A stretch of 64,000 nucleotides of DNA, taken from positions 124,001 through 188,000 of the forward strand of contig NZ_JACXAD010000009.1 of assembly GCF_014699115.1 (NCBI RefSeq). The letters are read 5' to 3'. The notes beneath the pieces are model-generated. The model searched no databases. It worked only from the letters and a program-made list of their open reading frames with translations, and was not told where the DNA came from. Below are positions 49,659 through 59,337 of this stretch, piece by piece; position 1 is the stretch's first letter; every line of letters begins with the position of its first letter. The position numbers were made by a program, and so were the translations under genes. This DNA comes from Hymenobacter montanus (GTDB taxonomy: Bacteria; Bacteroidota; Bacteroidia; Cytophagales; Hymenobacteraceae).

Positions 49659-50831
49659 ATGGTTGAAGAAAACAAGGTAAAAACCCTCGCTTTGCTCGGT
49701 TCGACGGGCTCGATTGGCACGCAGGCGCTGGAGGTAGTGCGGCAGCAGCCGGGCCGGTTTCGGGTAGCCGTGCTCAGCGCCCAGCAGCAGTGGGAGCTGC
49801 TGGCCCGGCAGGCCCGGGAGTTTCGGCCGGCGGCGGTGGTCATTGGCGATGAGGCCGGCTATCACCCGTTGAAGGCCGCCCTGGCCCAGCAGCCCGCAAC
49901 GCAGGTGCTGGCCGGCCCCGCCGCGCTGGCCGAAGTGGTGACCCGGCCCGAAATCGACATCGTGCTCACGGCTGTGATGGGCTACGCCGGGCTGCTGCCC
50001 ACCGTGGCGGCCATTCAGGCGGGCAAGGACATTGCCCTGGCCAACAAGGAAACCCTGGTGGTCGCCGGCGAGCTGATTACGGGCCTCGTCCGCCAGCATG
50101 GCGTGCGCCTGCTGCCCGTCGATTCCGAGCATTCCGCCATCTTCCAGTGCCTGGTGGGCGAGGCGAACAACCCCATCGAGAAAATTATCCTCACGGCTTC
50201 GGGGGGGCCGTTTCGGGGCCGCTCGGCCCAGCAGTTGGAGGCGGTGACCAAAGCGCAGGCCCTGAAGCACCCGAACTGGGACATGGGCGCCAAAATCACC
50301 ATCGACTCGGCTTCGCTCATGAACAAGGGCCTGGAGGTGATTGAGGCCAAGTGGCTGTTCGGCCTGCGCGACGAGCAGATTGATGTGGTGGTGCACCCGC
50401 AAAGCATCGTGCACTCGCTGGTGCAGTTTCAGGACGGCTCCCTGAAGGCTCAGTTGGGCCTGCCCGATATGAAGCTGCCCATTCAGTACGCCCTGAGCTA
50501 CCCACAGCGCCTGGCCAACACCTTCCCGCGCTTCTCGTTTCTCGACTATCCTACCCTCACCTTCGAGGCGCCCGACCGGGCCGCGTTCCCCAACCTGGAG
50601 CTGGCGTTTGGGGCCATGCGCCGCGGCGGCAACGCGCCCTGCGTGCTCAACGCCGCCAACGAAGTCGCCGTAGCGGCCTTCCTGCGCGAGCAAGTAGGCT
50701 TCCGGCAGATGTCGGACCTGGTGGCGGGGTGCCTGGCGCGGGTTTCGTACCTTGCGGAGCCGTTGCTGGCCGACCTGGTGGCCACCGACGCCGAAACGCG
50801 CCGCGTGGCGGCGCAGCTAATTAAAAATTAA
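49659..50831 (+). CDS. dxr: 1-deoxy-D-xylulose 5-phosphate reductoisomerase
   Basis: A 390-residue enzyme of the MEP isoprenoid pathway, making 2-C-methyl-D-erythritol 4-phosphate with NADPH. NADPH motif LGSTGSIGTQALEVV (about 10-24), ANKETLV, metal-binding VDSEHSAIFQCL, substrate loop TASGGPFRG, and SLMNKGLEVIEA. The last three sense codons and the stop lie inside an AT-rich repeat, which gives the ending QLIKN. ATG 49659 starts the family sequence. rseP follows, as in many Bacteroidota. Confidence 0.96.
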   Translation: MVEENKVKTLALLGSTGSIGTQALEVVRQQPGRFRVAVLSAQQQWELLARQAREFRPAAVVIGDEAGYHPLKAALAQQPATQVLAGPAALAEVVTRPEIDIVLTAVMGYAGLLPTVAAIQAGKDIALANKETLVVAGELITGLVRQHGVRLLPVDSEHSAIFQCLVGEANNPIEKIILTASGGPFRGRSAQQLEAVTKAQALKHPNWDMGAKITIDSASLMNKGLEVIEAKWLFGLRDEQIDVVVHPQSIVHSLVQFQDGSLKAQLGLPDMKLPIQYALSYPQRLANTFPRFSFLDYPTLTFEAPDRAAFPNLELAFGAMRRGGNAPCVLNAANEVAVAAFLREQVGFRQMSDLVAGCLARVSYLAEPLLADLVATDAETRRVAAQLIKN

Positions 50832-50936
50832 AAATGATGAATTAAAAATTGGGGCTGGCGCATTGAATGCAGCCTTTTCCTCCTTTTTTCATTCAGTACT
50901 TGATAATTTTTAATTCGTAATTTTTAATTTTTAATT
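50819..50936. repeat. AT-rich hairpin repeat, copy 3
   Basis: Arms 50819-50850 and 50905-50936, 32 bp of AATTAAAAAT words in inverse orientation. The left arm supplies the end of dxr; the right arm ends about 10 nt before the rseP start, where folding could hide the ribosome site. Confidence 0.85.
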
Positions 50937-50946
50937 TGCTATTTCC

Positions 50947-52293
50947 TTGGCTATCCTCACCATGATTGGCCAGCTTGTGCTGGCCCTCTCCATCCTTGTC
51001 GGCTTGCACGAATTCGGCCATTTTGCCTTTGCCAAGCTTTTCAAAATTCGGGTCGATAAGTTTTACATCTTTTTCGATTTTCTGTTCCCCATGCCGGGGG
51101 TACTGAATTTCGCTCTCCTGAAAAAGAAGATTGGCGAGACGGAGTACGGCATCGGCTGGTTCCCACTGGGCGGCTACGTCCAGATCCACGGCATGGTCGA
51201 CGAAACCCAGGACGCCGCGGCGCTGGCGGGCCCGCCCCAGCCCGACGAGTTCCGGAGCAAGCCCGCCTGGCAGCGCCTGCTGGTTATGCTCGGCGGCATC
51301 ATCATGAACGTCGTGCTCGGCATCGCCATCTTCTCGGCCATGACCTTTCACTACGGCAACACCTACCTGCCGGCCTCGGAGGCTCGCTACGGCATTCTAC
51401 CCAACGGCCTGGGCCGCGAAATTGGCTTCCGCACCGGTGATAAGATCGTAAAGATCAACGGCCGCCCCTTCACCGAGTTCGACGACGTGTACAAGCCCGA
51501 GGTCATCATGGGCGACAACTCCTACTATACCGTGGAGCGCAACGGGCAGTTGGAAGACATCAAAATCCCGAAAAGCTTCCTCGACAAGTTCGGCAAGCAA
51601 AGTGCCGACAGCCTGCTGGTGCGCCCGCGCGAAACCTTCGCCGTGGAGCGGGTGGTGGCCGGCAGCAACGCCGCCAAAGCCGGCCTGCAAGCCGGCGACG
51701 TTATCACGAACGTCGCCGGGCGGCCGGTGCAGTTCTTCGACGAGCTACAAGCCGCCCTGCTGGCCAACAAAACCAAAACGGTGCCGGTGGCGGTGCAGCG
51801 TAACGGCCAACCCCTGGTCCTGAACATCACCGTCGATAAGGCGGGCCGCATTGGGTTCGAGCGCAAGTCGACGCTGCACGTGAGCACCCGGTACTACTCG
51901 CTGGGCGAATCCATTTCACAGGGCGTGAGCAAGGCCTTTGGCGTTATTGGGCTGCAAGCCCGCGCTTTCGCGAAGATTGGCCGGGGCGAGCTCTCAGCTT
52001 CCGAAAGCCTGGGCGGGCCCGTGGAAATTGCCCAGCAGTTCGGCGGCACCTGGGACTGGCCGCACTTCTGGGGCCTGGCGGGCGGCCTGAGCATGGTACT
52101 GGCGTTCATGAACCTGCTCCCGATTCCGGCCCTCGATGGCGGCCACGTCGTGTTCCTGCTGTACGAGATGATTCTGCGCCGCAAGCCGTCGGACAAGTTT
52201 CTGGAAGGAGCCCAGCGCGTGGGCACGGTGCTGATTCTGGCGCTGATGTTTTACGTCATCGTCTTCAAGCAGGTACTCAAGCTATTTAACTAA
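50947..52293 (+). CDS. rseP: Site-2 intramembrane metalloprotease RseP
   Basis: A 448-residue membrane zinc protease that cuts anti-sigma factors or remnant signal peptides in the membrane. Zinc motif HEFGH at 21-25 in the first membrane helix; PDZ-like region (AGSNAAKAGLQAGDVITNV, about 235-255); C-terminal helix with LLPIPALDGGHVVF, which supplies the Asp ligand. The start is uncertain: TTG at 50947 (MAILTMIGQ) fits family length, and ATG at 50962 is the alternative. Confidence 0.93.
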   Translation: MAILTMIGQLVLALSILVGLHEFGHFAFAKLFKIRVDKFYIFFDFLFPMPGVLNFALLKKKIGETEYGIGWFPLGGYVQIHGMVDETQDAAALAGPPQPDEFRSKPAWQRLLVMLGGIIMNVVLGIAIFSAMTFHYGNTYLPASEARYGILPNGLGREIGFRTGDKIVKINGRPFTEFDDVYKPEVIMGDNSYYTVERNGQLEDIKIPKSFLDKFGKQSADSLLVRPRETFAVERVVAGSNAAKAGLQAGDVITNVAGRPVQFFDELQAALLANKTKTVPVAVQRNGQPLVLNITVDKAGRIGFERKSTLHVSTRYYSLGESISQGVSKAFGVIGLQARAFAKIGRGELSASESLGGPVEIAQQFGGTWDWPHFWGLAGGLSMVLAFMNLLPIPALDGGHVVFLLYEMILRRKPSDKFLEGAQRVGTVLILALMFYVIVFKQVLKLFN

Positions 52294-52374
52294 AAGTAAA
52301 GGCGGCCGGATATTCGGCTAACCCCACGGGCCTCCGGCCTCACCGGCCCCCGCGGGCCCGCCATTCTGCTACTC

Positions 52375-52878
52375 ATGCGTTTGCTTGCTGCCTTAGCTGC
52401 TTTGCTGCTGCTGTTTCCACTGGCCGGGGCGGCACCGGCCCGCCACGCCTACCACTCCACCATCACGGAGCTGCGCTATAACCCGGCTAAGCAGCAGTTG
52501 GAGCTGTCGGTGAAGGTGTTTACTGACGACTTTGAAAAGGCCCTCTCCGCCGGCCAACCCGCCCCCGTGAGTCTGAGCAGCCCCGGCCCGCGCCCGCTGG
52601 CCCTGACCACGGCTTACCTGCAGCGCACCTTGCAGTTTAAAACGGCCGCCGGCGCCCCGCTCCCGCTGCAAGTGCTGGGCCTCCAAGCCGAGCAGGATGG
52701 CTACTGGATTTACGGCAAGGTGCCATTACCCAGCCCCTTACCTAGCGTGCAGCTGCGCCAAGCCATGCTGCTCGACGTTTTCGGCGACCAAATGAACATC
52801 GTGAACATTGAGTCCGGCGGCAAGAAGCAGAGCGCACTCTTCCGCGCCGGCCACGAGCAGGAGCTTATAACGTGGTAA
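52375..52878 (+). CDS. DUF6702 family exported protein
   Basis: A 167-residue exported protein: signal peptide about 1-22 (ending GAAPA), then RHAYHSTITELRYNPAKQQL and SVKVFTDDFEKALSA, which are DUF6702 hallmarks. The fold seems beta-rich and function is unknown. It follows rseP by 81 nt on the same strand and may be co-transcribed; an acid FGDQMNIVNIE strand lies near the C-terminus. Confidence 0.82.
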   Translation: MRLLAALAALLLLFPLAGAAPARHAYHSTITELRYNPAKQQLELSVKVFTDDFEKALSAGQPAPVSLSSPGPRPLALTTAYLQRTLQFKTAAGAPLPLQVLGLQAEQDGYWIYGKVPLPSPLPSVQLRQAMLLDVFGDQMNIVNIESGGKKQSALFRAGHEQELITW

Positions 52879-53375
52879 GCGGCTGATTAACTGTATTTAC
52901 GTCAATAAAGACCCCCCCTGCCGGTTGTGGTGAGCTTCAGGTCGGCCAAGCCAGGTGCCACATGGCGGGCCAGAAGCAAGCGTCTCTTTGAGAAACCTAT
53001 AGAACAGCACGTCAAGCAGAAGTATGCCAGGCGTTGTTCAGCTTGGCGCTCTTTTTTAGCCGGTCATTTCTGCATCAACTCCTAGAGCGGTTCCCAAGTC
53101 AGTGTACCGTTTTTTAGGAATTAAAAATGAAGGATTAAAAATCGGATGGTCAATTTTTTAATTTTTAATTCTTCATTTTTAATTCCTTTCTCCTATGCGA
53201 GAACTGCTCTAAGTGTGTATTTGGATTTTGCTCAAACTTGGAGCGTGTAGGGAAAGTAGTAGAGCTGTCTCTTGAACGTCCTGCTCTAGCTGGCAATGCC
53301 CAAACAGGCTCTTAGGCGCTTACTTCCGAATTACTTTGCGTCTTGTTTAACCAAGCTTGGTACCAAACTGGCAGT
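52879..53375. other. Gap between convergent genes with one hairpin repeat
   Basis: No gene. Contains AT-rich hairpin copy 4 at 53117-53186; the rest shows nothing. Confidence 0.6.
53117..53186. repeat. AT-rich hairpin repeat, copy 4
   Basis: Arms 53117-53142 and about 53160-53186 (GGAATTAAAAATGAAGG and its complement) with a loop of under 20 bases. The shortest copy, lying in a gap where two genes converge. Confidence 0.82.
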
Positions 53376-54041
53376 CTAGGCCACGGCGTTGCGCAGGAAC
53401 TGGCACAACGGCACCATTGCTCGGAACACCTCTAGCGCGTGGGTCCGGAAATCTTCGTGGCTCAATACTTCGGCATCGGCCATTTGGTGCGAGGCAAGGA
53501 AGCTTTTATGCTTCAGCAGCTCAATTTCGGGGTGGTCGACGGCATAGCCGGCGGGCGCTTTTTTGAGCTTTTCGCCGGTGAGAGCACCAAAGTAGCGCTG
53601 GAAATCCGGCGTGGCCAGCAGGGCTTTTAGCTCGTCGGCATTGTAATCAATCTCCTGGCGAATGGCCGCCAACTGGGTTTTGTCGGGCTGGTAGAGGCCG
53701 CCGGCGATGAGGGTATTGCCGTTAGGGCCCAGTTGGAGGTAGTAGCCCGGGGAGTCTATCTCCTTACCGGCCCCGGCCGTAAAATAGACTGAGAAGTGCG
53801 TTTTATAGGGGTCCTTGTTTTTGCTGAAGCGCACGTCGCGGTAGATGCGGAAGACGGTTTTGCGGCCGGCCGGACCGGCTAACGCAGGATCAAGCTGGGC
53901 GAGCTCACGGGCCCAAAAGGCAGCATCTTCTTCGAACTGGGCGCGAAGCTGGTCGTAGGTGGCTTTGCGCTCCTGGAACCACGGCCGCTCGTTATGCTTG
54001 GCCAGCCCAGCAAGGAAAGTGAACAAGGGGGTAAGTTGCAT
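53376..54041 (-). CDS. DUF2461 family protein
   Basis: A 221-residue soluble protein of the DUF2461/TIGR02453 family. Signature words: FLAGLAKHNERPWFQERKAT, RIYRDVRFSKNKDPYKTHFS and SPGYYLQLGPNGNTLIAGGL. The function of the family is not known. Monocistronic. Confidence 0.88.
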   Translation of the reverse strand: MQLTPLFTFLAGLAKHNERPWFQERKATYDQLRAQFEEDAAFWARELAQLDPALAGPAGRKTVFRIYRDVRFSKNKDPYKTHFSVYFTAGAGKEIDSPGYYLQLGPNGNTLIAGGLYQPDKTQLAAIRQEIDYNADELKALLATPDFQRYFGALTGEKLKKAPAGYAVDHPEIELLKHKSFLASHQMADAEVLSHEDFRTHALEVFRAMVPLCQFLRNAVA

Positions 54042-54101
54042 GGATTGAGTTACATGTAAGAACGAGAAACTTTCCCTGGCGGATCGGGGACGTTCGCTTT
54101 T

Positions 54102-54213
54102 AGAATCTAGAGCTTAGAGCTCAGAACTTATAGTTGAGTACCTCGCCTTTTTAGCTTCTAACCGGCTGCTCTCTTAGGTCTGAGGTCTGAGCTCTAGGTT
54201 CTAAGCTCTATAG
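54102..54213. repeat. Word-type inverted repeat
   Basis: Left arm 54102-54129 with TAGAGCTTAGAGCTCAGAAC and right arm about 54176-54213, its imperfect reverse complement with a duplicated AGGTCTG. Made of short repeated words, like the AT-rich hairpins but of different sequence. Confidence 0.65.
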
Positions 54214-54246
54214 CCTTCGGTTGAGGTTGGTGAGGGGGGATTTTAC

Positions 54247-56727
54247 TCAGTTATCATCTTCTTCGGATTCCTTTTCAACTTTGGCCTCGCGCACGGCGGC
54301 GCTACGCCTCGGCGCCGGCATCACGCTGTGCTCGCCCCGCACCGCCTGCCAGATATTTTCATTGAAAGCCAGGTCCGGGGCCGCATCCTCGCGGGATAAG
54401 TCGAACTTCTGAGCCCGCCGGGCCGGGCCATTGAAGGCGGTGTTGTGCACATCGAGCGGAGTAGTAGCGGGGCGGAGCTGGTATGGCGCAAAGTTGGGCC
54501 GGGCGGTAAAGCAAGCCCAGAGCGGCAGGGCGGCGGCGTCGTACTGGCTCATGGGCGGCAGGCCGAGAATAAGCTCGAGCGTGCGAAGCATGCCGGACGT
54601 GGTATAGGCGGTGTGCACTACGGCGTGGCGGCGCACGTAGGGGCCGACCAGGTAGGCCGTCGAGCGGTGGGCGTCGACGTGGTCGGGGCCGTTTTGGGCA
54701 TCGTCTTCCACAATCATCACCACCGATTCCTTCCAAACGGGGCTGCGCGAAAGGTGCTCGACGAGGCGGCCCAGGGCCAGGTCGTTATCGGCCGCGTAGG
54801 AGAGCGGGCTGAGCGCGCCTTTGAGGGCTCCACTAGTGTGGTCGCTGGGCAGGCGAATAATGCTGAGATCGGGCAGCTGGTTGGCGGCCACCAGCTGGTC
54901 GAAGTCCTGCTCCCATATCTTCTCCCGGTCCACGTCCTTCACCTTCATATCGAAGCCGGGATACTGCTCGCAGAAGTGCCCCTGAATGGCGGGCAAGCTG
55001 GCTTTGCCCTTGTATACAAACTCCCCGTACGAGCGGTAGCTGCGACCCGCGCGGCGGCAGTAGTCCCACAAAAATCCGTCTTTGGGCTCGGCCACCTCGC
55101 CGCGGTTGCCCTCGAAATCGTAGTTACCGCCCCGCCCGCTGTAGTTGCTGGGCCAGCTTTTCTCGACGAAGTCGGTCGCGTAGGCCGCCGTGCTCCAGTT
55201 GTGGCCATCGGCACTCACTTCGGCATCGACGTAGAAATTGTCGAGCAGCACGAACTCCCGGGTCAGAGCGTGGTGGTTAGGCGTCACCTTTTCCGGGAAC
55301 AGGCACAGCGAAACGTCGCCGTTGCCGGCCGCGACGTCGCCCAGCACCTGGTCGTAGGTGCGGTTTTCCTTGATGATGTAAAACACGTGCTTGATCGGCG
55401 AGGCCGCGCCCACGCGCGGCGGCACGGGGTTGCCGGCGGGCACTTCGGGCGCGGCCTCGCGGGCTTTCGTAAACGGCGTGTTGGCGTACACCTGCGCCGA
55501 GAACGTGGCCAGCGCCGCCGCATCGGGCAGCGGCAGGCGACTGAGGGAGCTGCCCAGCAGCCCACCAATGTACCCGGCTCCTTTTTCCCCAACGTCGCGG
55601 ACCGGGTTGGGCCCATTTGGGTTGGGCTTGGAGGTGCTGCCCTTGCCATTGACGACCAGGAGCTGCGAGCCGGCCACACGCACGGCCGTCGGGTACCAGC
55701 CGGTGGGCACAAAGCCCAGGGGTCGGCTGGCGCTGGGCTCGCGCACGTCGAACACGGCCAGACAGTTATTGTCGGCGTTGGCGATAAAGAGCTGAGCGTC
55801 GTCGGCACTCAGGGCGACGCCGTTCGGCGTGCTGCCGGCGGGCGAAGCGGGAAACAGGGCGGTATTCAGCGTTTCGGTCACGCGGCCCAAGCGGGTGTCG
55901 ATTACCGAAACCGAGTTGCTGTTGGCGTTGGCCACGAACAGGCGGCGTCCGTCGCGGGTCAGCGCCATGTCGTTAGGGTGGCTTTCAACCAAAATGCTGG
56001 GTTGCAGTTGCTGGCTGGCGATGTCGTAGGGCACCACGGCGTGGCCGCCCCACAGGCTGATGTAGAGCCGGGCACCATCGGGACTGAGCAGAACGCCGTA
56101 GGCTTCGGCGGGCAGCTTGAGGGTGCGCAGCACCTGCCGCGTTTCCAGGTCGATGGTGTAGAGCGAATTGTCTTCCCGGGTTACGGCATAGAGCACGTTG
56201 CGGCGGCCATCGACGGCCAGGCCGGCCACGCCGATCTTTTGTTTAGGCCACTTATCGCCCAGGACCAGGGCACTGTCGGGCCGCAGTTGCTGGCCGGTCA
56301 CCGTGAAGCAATGAATTCGATTATGCTGCCCGCCGGAGGCGTAGAGCGTGCGGCCATCGGGGGCAAACGCGAGGCCGGCCCAGGCGGCGGGCACCACGCG
56401 GGTATCGAGCAGCCGGCCCGTGGCCACGTCGAGCAGCTGCACCGAATTCTGGCCCCAGCCGGCATTGACCACGGCGGCCAGGCGCCCATCCGGGCTGATT
56501 TGCAAGTTCAACGGCAGGTCGCCGAGGGGGGTGGCCGTGCCGGCCGGGCTAAGCTTCCAGCCGTTGGGTAGCCGCGTTTGGCTGCTGCCAGCGATGGGGC
56601 CCGGCAACACCCCGGGCGCGTCGGGGGCCTGCCGGGTGCTGGGGTTACCGGTACAGCCCAGCAACAGTAGTGGCAAAGCCAGCAGTGCCTGGGAAGAAAG
56701 GGAGCGGGAAGGAAAGCGCATAAGCAA
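54247..56727 (-). CDS. YncE-like beta-propeller/phosphoesterase fusion lipoprotein
   Basis: An 826-residue exported lipoprotein: signal peptide with Cys near residue 25 (LPLLLLGCTGNPS). Residues about 60-410 are a seven-bladed propeller of the YncE type (LQISPDGRLAAVVNAGWGQN; LSPDGARLYISLWGG; DTRLGRVTETLNT). Residues about 430-780 are an alkaline-phosphatase/phosphoesterase domain (IKHVFYIIKENRTYDQVLGD; IVEDDAQNGPDHVDAHRS). Combined enzymes of this layout are known as bifunctional YncE/alkaline phosphatase family proteins; the substrate is unknown. ATG at 56721 is an alternative start. Confidence 0.88.
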   Translation of the reverse strand: MLMRFPSRSLSSQALLALPLLLLGCTGNPSTRQAPDAPGVLPGPIAGSSQTRLPNGWKLSPAGTATPLGDLPLNLQISPDGRLAAVVNAGWGQNSVQLLDVATGRLLDTRVVPAAWAGLAFAPDGRTLYASGGQHNRIHCFTVTGQQLRPDSALVLGDKWPKQKIGVAGLAVDGRRNVLYAVTREDNSLYTIDLETRQVLRTLKLPAEAYGVLLSPDGARLYISLWGGHAVVPYDIASQQLQPSILVESHPNDMALTRDGRRLFVANANSNSVSVIDTRLGRVTETLNTALFPASPAGSTPNGVALSADDAQLFIANADNNCLAVFDVREPSASRPLGFVPTGWYPTAVRVAGSQLLVVNGKGSTSKPNPNGPNPVRDVGEKGAGYIGGLLGSSLSRLPLPDAAALATFSAQVYANTPFTKAREAAPEVPAGNPVPPRVGAASPIKHVFYIIKENRTYDQVLGDVAAGNGDVSLCLFPEKVTPNHHALTREFVLLDNFYVDAEVSADGHNWSTAAYATDFVEKSWPSNYSGRGGNYDFEGNRGEVAEPKDGFLWDYCRRAGRSYRSYGEFVYKGKASLPAIQGHFCEQYPGFDMKVKDVDREKIWEQDFDQLVAANQLPDLSIIRLPSDHTSGALKGALSPLSYAADNDLALGRLVEHLSRSPVWKESVVMIVEDDAQNGPDHVDAHRSTAYLVGPYVRRHAVVHTAYTTSGMLRTLELILGLPPMSQYDAAALPLWACFTARPNFAPYQLRPATTPLDVHNTAFNGPARRAQKFDLSREDAAPDLAFNENIWQAVRGEHSVMPAPRRSAAVREAKVEKESEEDDN

Positions 56728-57038
56728 GGGCGCCGCGGAGCAACAACCGCGACAACGGCCACGAAGGTAGGCTGCGAGCCGAGCCTCGCCGAATGCTTAA
56801 CCCAGAAATCACATACTGAAACGACCCTACTGTCGGTACTTACCTGAGCTGCTAGCAGCTAGTAGGTTCGTTAGGCTCAGCGGCGCACGGCTCAGGGCCA
56901 ACACTAGCGCTTCCCTTCGGCCTCGGCCAACCGATAGCGGATGTCGACAGCTTCCCTGGTTTCAGATGGGATATCAGCAAAATAAGAGTAATGCCCCGCC
57001 GTTGTAGAATCATTCTCCTTCAGTGTTGATTTATTTTT
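56728..57038. other. Divergent gap, nothing recognised
   Basis: About 310 bases between divergent genes. A small palindrome GCTGCTAGCAGC lies near 56850. No gene seen. Confidence 0.4.
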
Positions 57039-57791
57039 ATGCGGGGCCTTCTCACGGGGTGCGTGTTATTCATATTGCCTTTTTTTCAACTGCTGGCTCA
57101 GTCTTGCACTTCGCCGGCCGATAGCCTAGGTGGGGCGGCGGGCCCCACGTCAGGGGATTTTTGGCAGCAACAGCTGCGGTTTCCGCGGGTGCGAGTGGCG
57201 CAGGCTGGTACCGGGCCCGTGGTGGCCGACCGCCTCCGTACCCACGGCCTCACCCCGCAGCGACTGGAGATTTTTCTGCGGCTCATCAAAACCAATCGGG
57301 AGTTGGAAGTATGGGCCCGAAACCAGGGAGCCCGCTCCTTTAAGCTCTTGCACCGTTACCCGCTGGCCGCCACCTCGGGCCATCTGGGCCCGAAGCGCCG
57401 GGCTGGTGACCGCCAGGTGCCCGAAGGCTTCTATGAAATCGACCGCTTCAATCCCCAAAGTGACTACCACCTCTCACTGGGCCTCAATTACCCCAACGCC
57501 GCCGATCGGGCCCTGGGCGAGCCCAACCCCGGCGGTGACATTTTCATCCACGGCGGCGAGGTCACCATCGGCTGTCTGCCCATCACCGACCTCGGCATTG
57601 AGGAAGTGTACCTGCTGGCCGTAACGGCCAGGGCCGCCGGGCAAACGGTGATTCCAGTACATATTTTCCCGTTCCCCATTACCGAAACCGAGCTAGCCAA
57701 ACACGCCACTAGCTTCCACCAAGCCTTTTGGCGCGAACTAATGCCGGGCTATACCTATTTCGAGCAGCATCACGAGCCGGCGCATTACTAA
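57039..57791 (+). CDS. L,D-transpeptidase-type (YkuD fold) exported protein
   Basis: A 250-residue exported protein with a signal peptide about 1-21 (ending LLAQ). The YkuD active-site signature is present as IFIHGGEVTIGCLPITD, with catalytic His and Cys near residues 175 and 183. The body resembles the E. coli murein L,D-transpeptidase YafK/DpaA group, which acts on peptidoglycan-lipoprotein links. No peptidoglycan-binding domain is seen. Monocistronic. Confidence 0.86.
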   Translation: MRGLLTGCVLFILPFFQLLAQSCTSPADSLGGAAGPTSGDFWQQQLRFPRVRVAQAGTGPVVADRLRTHGLTPQRLEIFLRLIKTNRELEVWARNQGARSFKLLHRYPLAATSGHLGPKRRAGDRQVPEGFYEIDRFNPQSDYHLSLGLNYPNAADRALGEPNPGGDIFIHGGEVTIGCLPITDLGIEEVYLLAVTARAAGQTVIPVHIFPFPITETELAKHATSFHQAFWRELMPGYTYFEQHHEPAHY

Positions 57792-57897
57792 CTTCTGGTA
57801 TGTTGTCCTAGCGTCTGGCTCCCCTCTCCTGAGGCTTCGCGCCTGAACCGAACCGGGGTCGACCCCGTAGTGGTCACGTGAGGTCCCACGGCCGCGC

Positions 57898-59337
57898 CTA
57901 CTTCCAGCCGCCGCCCAGCGCCCGGTACACATTCACTGCGGCATGCAGTTGCTCCCCCTTGGTTTCAATCAGGTCAACCTTCGATTCCAGGGCCTCCCGC
58001 TGGGTAAACAGCACTTCCGTGTAGTCCGCCCGGGCCGATCTGAACAGGCTGTTGGAGATGGTGGTGGACTCGTTTAAGGCCTGCACCTGCTTGGCTTTCT
58101 CGCTGTAGTTCTTCTGCAGATTGCTGATGTTCGACAGCTGGTTGGCGACCTCGACGTACGCATTCAGCAAGGTTCGCTCGTAGTTGTAGACCGCCTGCGT
58201 CTGCCTGGCATTGGCGCTGTAGTACACGGCTTTAATGCCGTTCCTGTTAACCAACGGCGCGGCCAGATCCCCCGTCAATGACAATAGCATGGACTCGGGC
58301 AGGTTGGTTAGCAACCCGGGCTGGAAAGCTGCCGCTCCTACCCCGGCGGTGATGCGCAGCGAGGGGTAGAAATTGGCGCGGGCCACCCCCACATCCAGCT
58401 TGGCGGCGGCCAGGTTCTGCTCGGCCTGGCGGATGTCCGGGCGGTTCTGCAGCAGCTGCGAGGGAATGCCCGCTTGCACGACTTTCGGCACCAGGTCGTT
58501 GAACGCCGCCTGGCTGCGAACAATCGGCCGCGGGTAGCGGCCCAGCAGGAAGTTGAGGTGGTTCTCCGCTTCCACGATGCGCTGCTGGATGCCGTACTGC
58601 AGGCTTTGGGTGTTGTGCACCTGGGCCTCGAAGCGGCGCACGGCCAGCTCGGTTACCCGGCCCGCGTCCTTCTCCAGGCGCACGGCTTGCAGCGCGTTGG
58701 TCTGGATTTCTATGTTCTGCTTGACGATGCTCAGCTGGTTGTCGAGGGTCAGCAGCTCGTAGTAGGAGTTCGCAATCTCAGCCACCAGGTTGGTCACCAT
58801 AAAGTTCCTGCCTTCGGCGGAAGCCAGGTAGCGCAGCGCGGCGGCTTTCTTGGCGTTGCGCAGCTTGCGCCAGATGTCTACTTCCCAGGTCGCGAAAGCG
58901 CCGGCCTGGAAGTTCGTCAGCGGGTCGGGGGTGCGGCGCTCGGGCTGGATGTCAACGTTTTCCTCCGTGGCTCCCTGGATGGTGTAGCGACCCGCTTTCT
59001 CCACCCCGGCGCCGGCCCCCAGGCCAACCGTGGGGAGGTACTCGCCTTTGCGAGCCCGAACCTCCTGGCGGGCTATTTCGACTTCCTGGGTCGTGATATT
59101 CAACTCCTGGTTGCTCCGCAGGGCCGTGTCGATCAGGGCCACCAGGTTAGGATCGGTGAAGAACTCCTGCCACCGAACCCGGCCGGAATTGGTGGTTGAA
59201 TCCTGCACGCTGCCGGGGAAGCTGGCCGGAACCGTGCGGCGCTCGTTTTTTACGACTAATTCGGGGGTTTTGCAGGCTCCCACCGCCAGGGCCAGGCCGG
59301 CGGCGCTCAGGCATTGATAAAGGCGCTTCTTAAGCAT
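57898..59337 (-). CDS. RND efflux outer-membrane factor (OprM/TolC family)
   Basis: A 479-residue outer-membrane channel lipoprotein. Signal peptide with lipobox V-G-A-C (Cys about 22), then two repeats of long alpha-hairpins, e.g. LIDTALRSNQELNITTQEVE and AEQNLAAAKLDVGVARANFY, typical of the NodT subfamily. I chose ATG 59337, which overlaps the pump stop by 8 nt, indicating coupling; the frame is open to 59373. Third gene of the efflux operon. Confidence 0.93.
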   Translation of the reverse strand: MLKKRLYQCLSAAGLALAVGACKTPELVVKNERRTVPASFPGSVQDSTTNSGRVRWQEFFTDPNLVALIDTALRSNQELNITTQEVEIARQEVRARKGEYLPTVGLGAGAGVEKAGRYTIQGATEENVDIQPERRTPDPLTNFQAGAFATWEVDIWRKLRNAKKAAALRYLASAEGRNFMVTNLVAEIANSYYELLTLDNQLSIVKQNIEIQTNALQAVRLEKDAGRVTELAVRRFEAQVHNTQSLQYGIQQRIVEAENHLNFLLGRYPRPIVRSQAAFNDLVPKVVQAGIPSQLLQNRPDIRQAEQNLAAAKLDVGVARANFYPSLRITAGVGAAAFQPGLLTNLPESMLLSLTGDLAAPLVNRNGIKAVYYSANARQTQAVYNYERTLLNAYVEVANQLSNISNLQKNYSEKAKQVQALNESTTISNSLFRSARADYTEVLFTQREALESKVDLIETKGEQLHAAVNVYRALGGGWK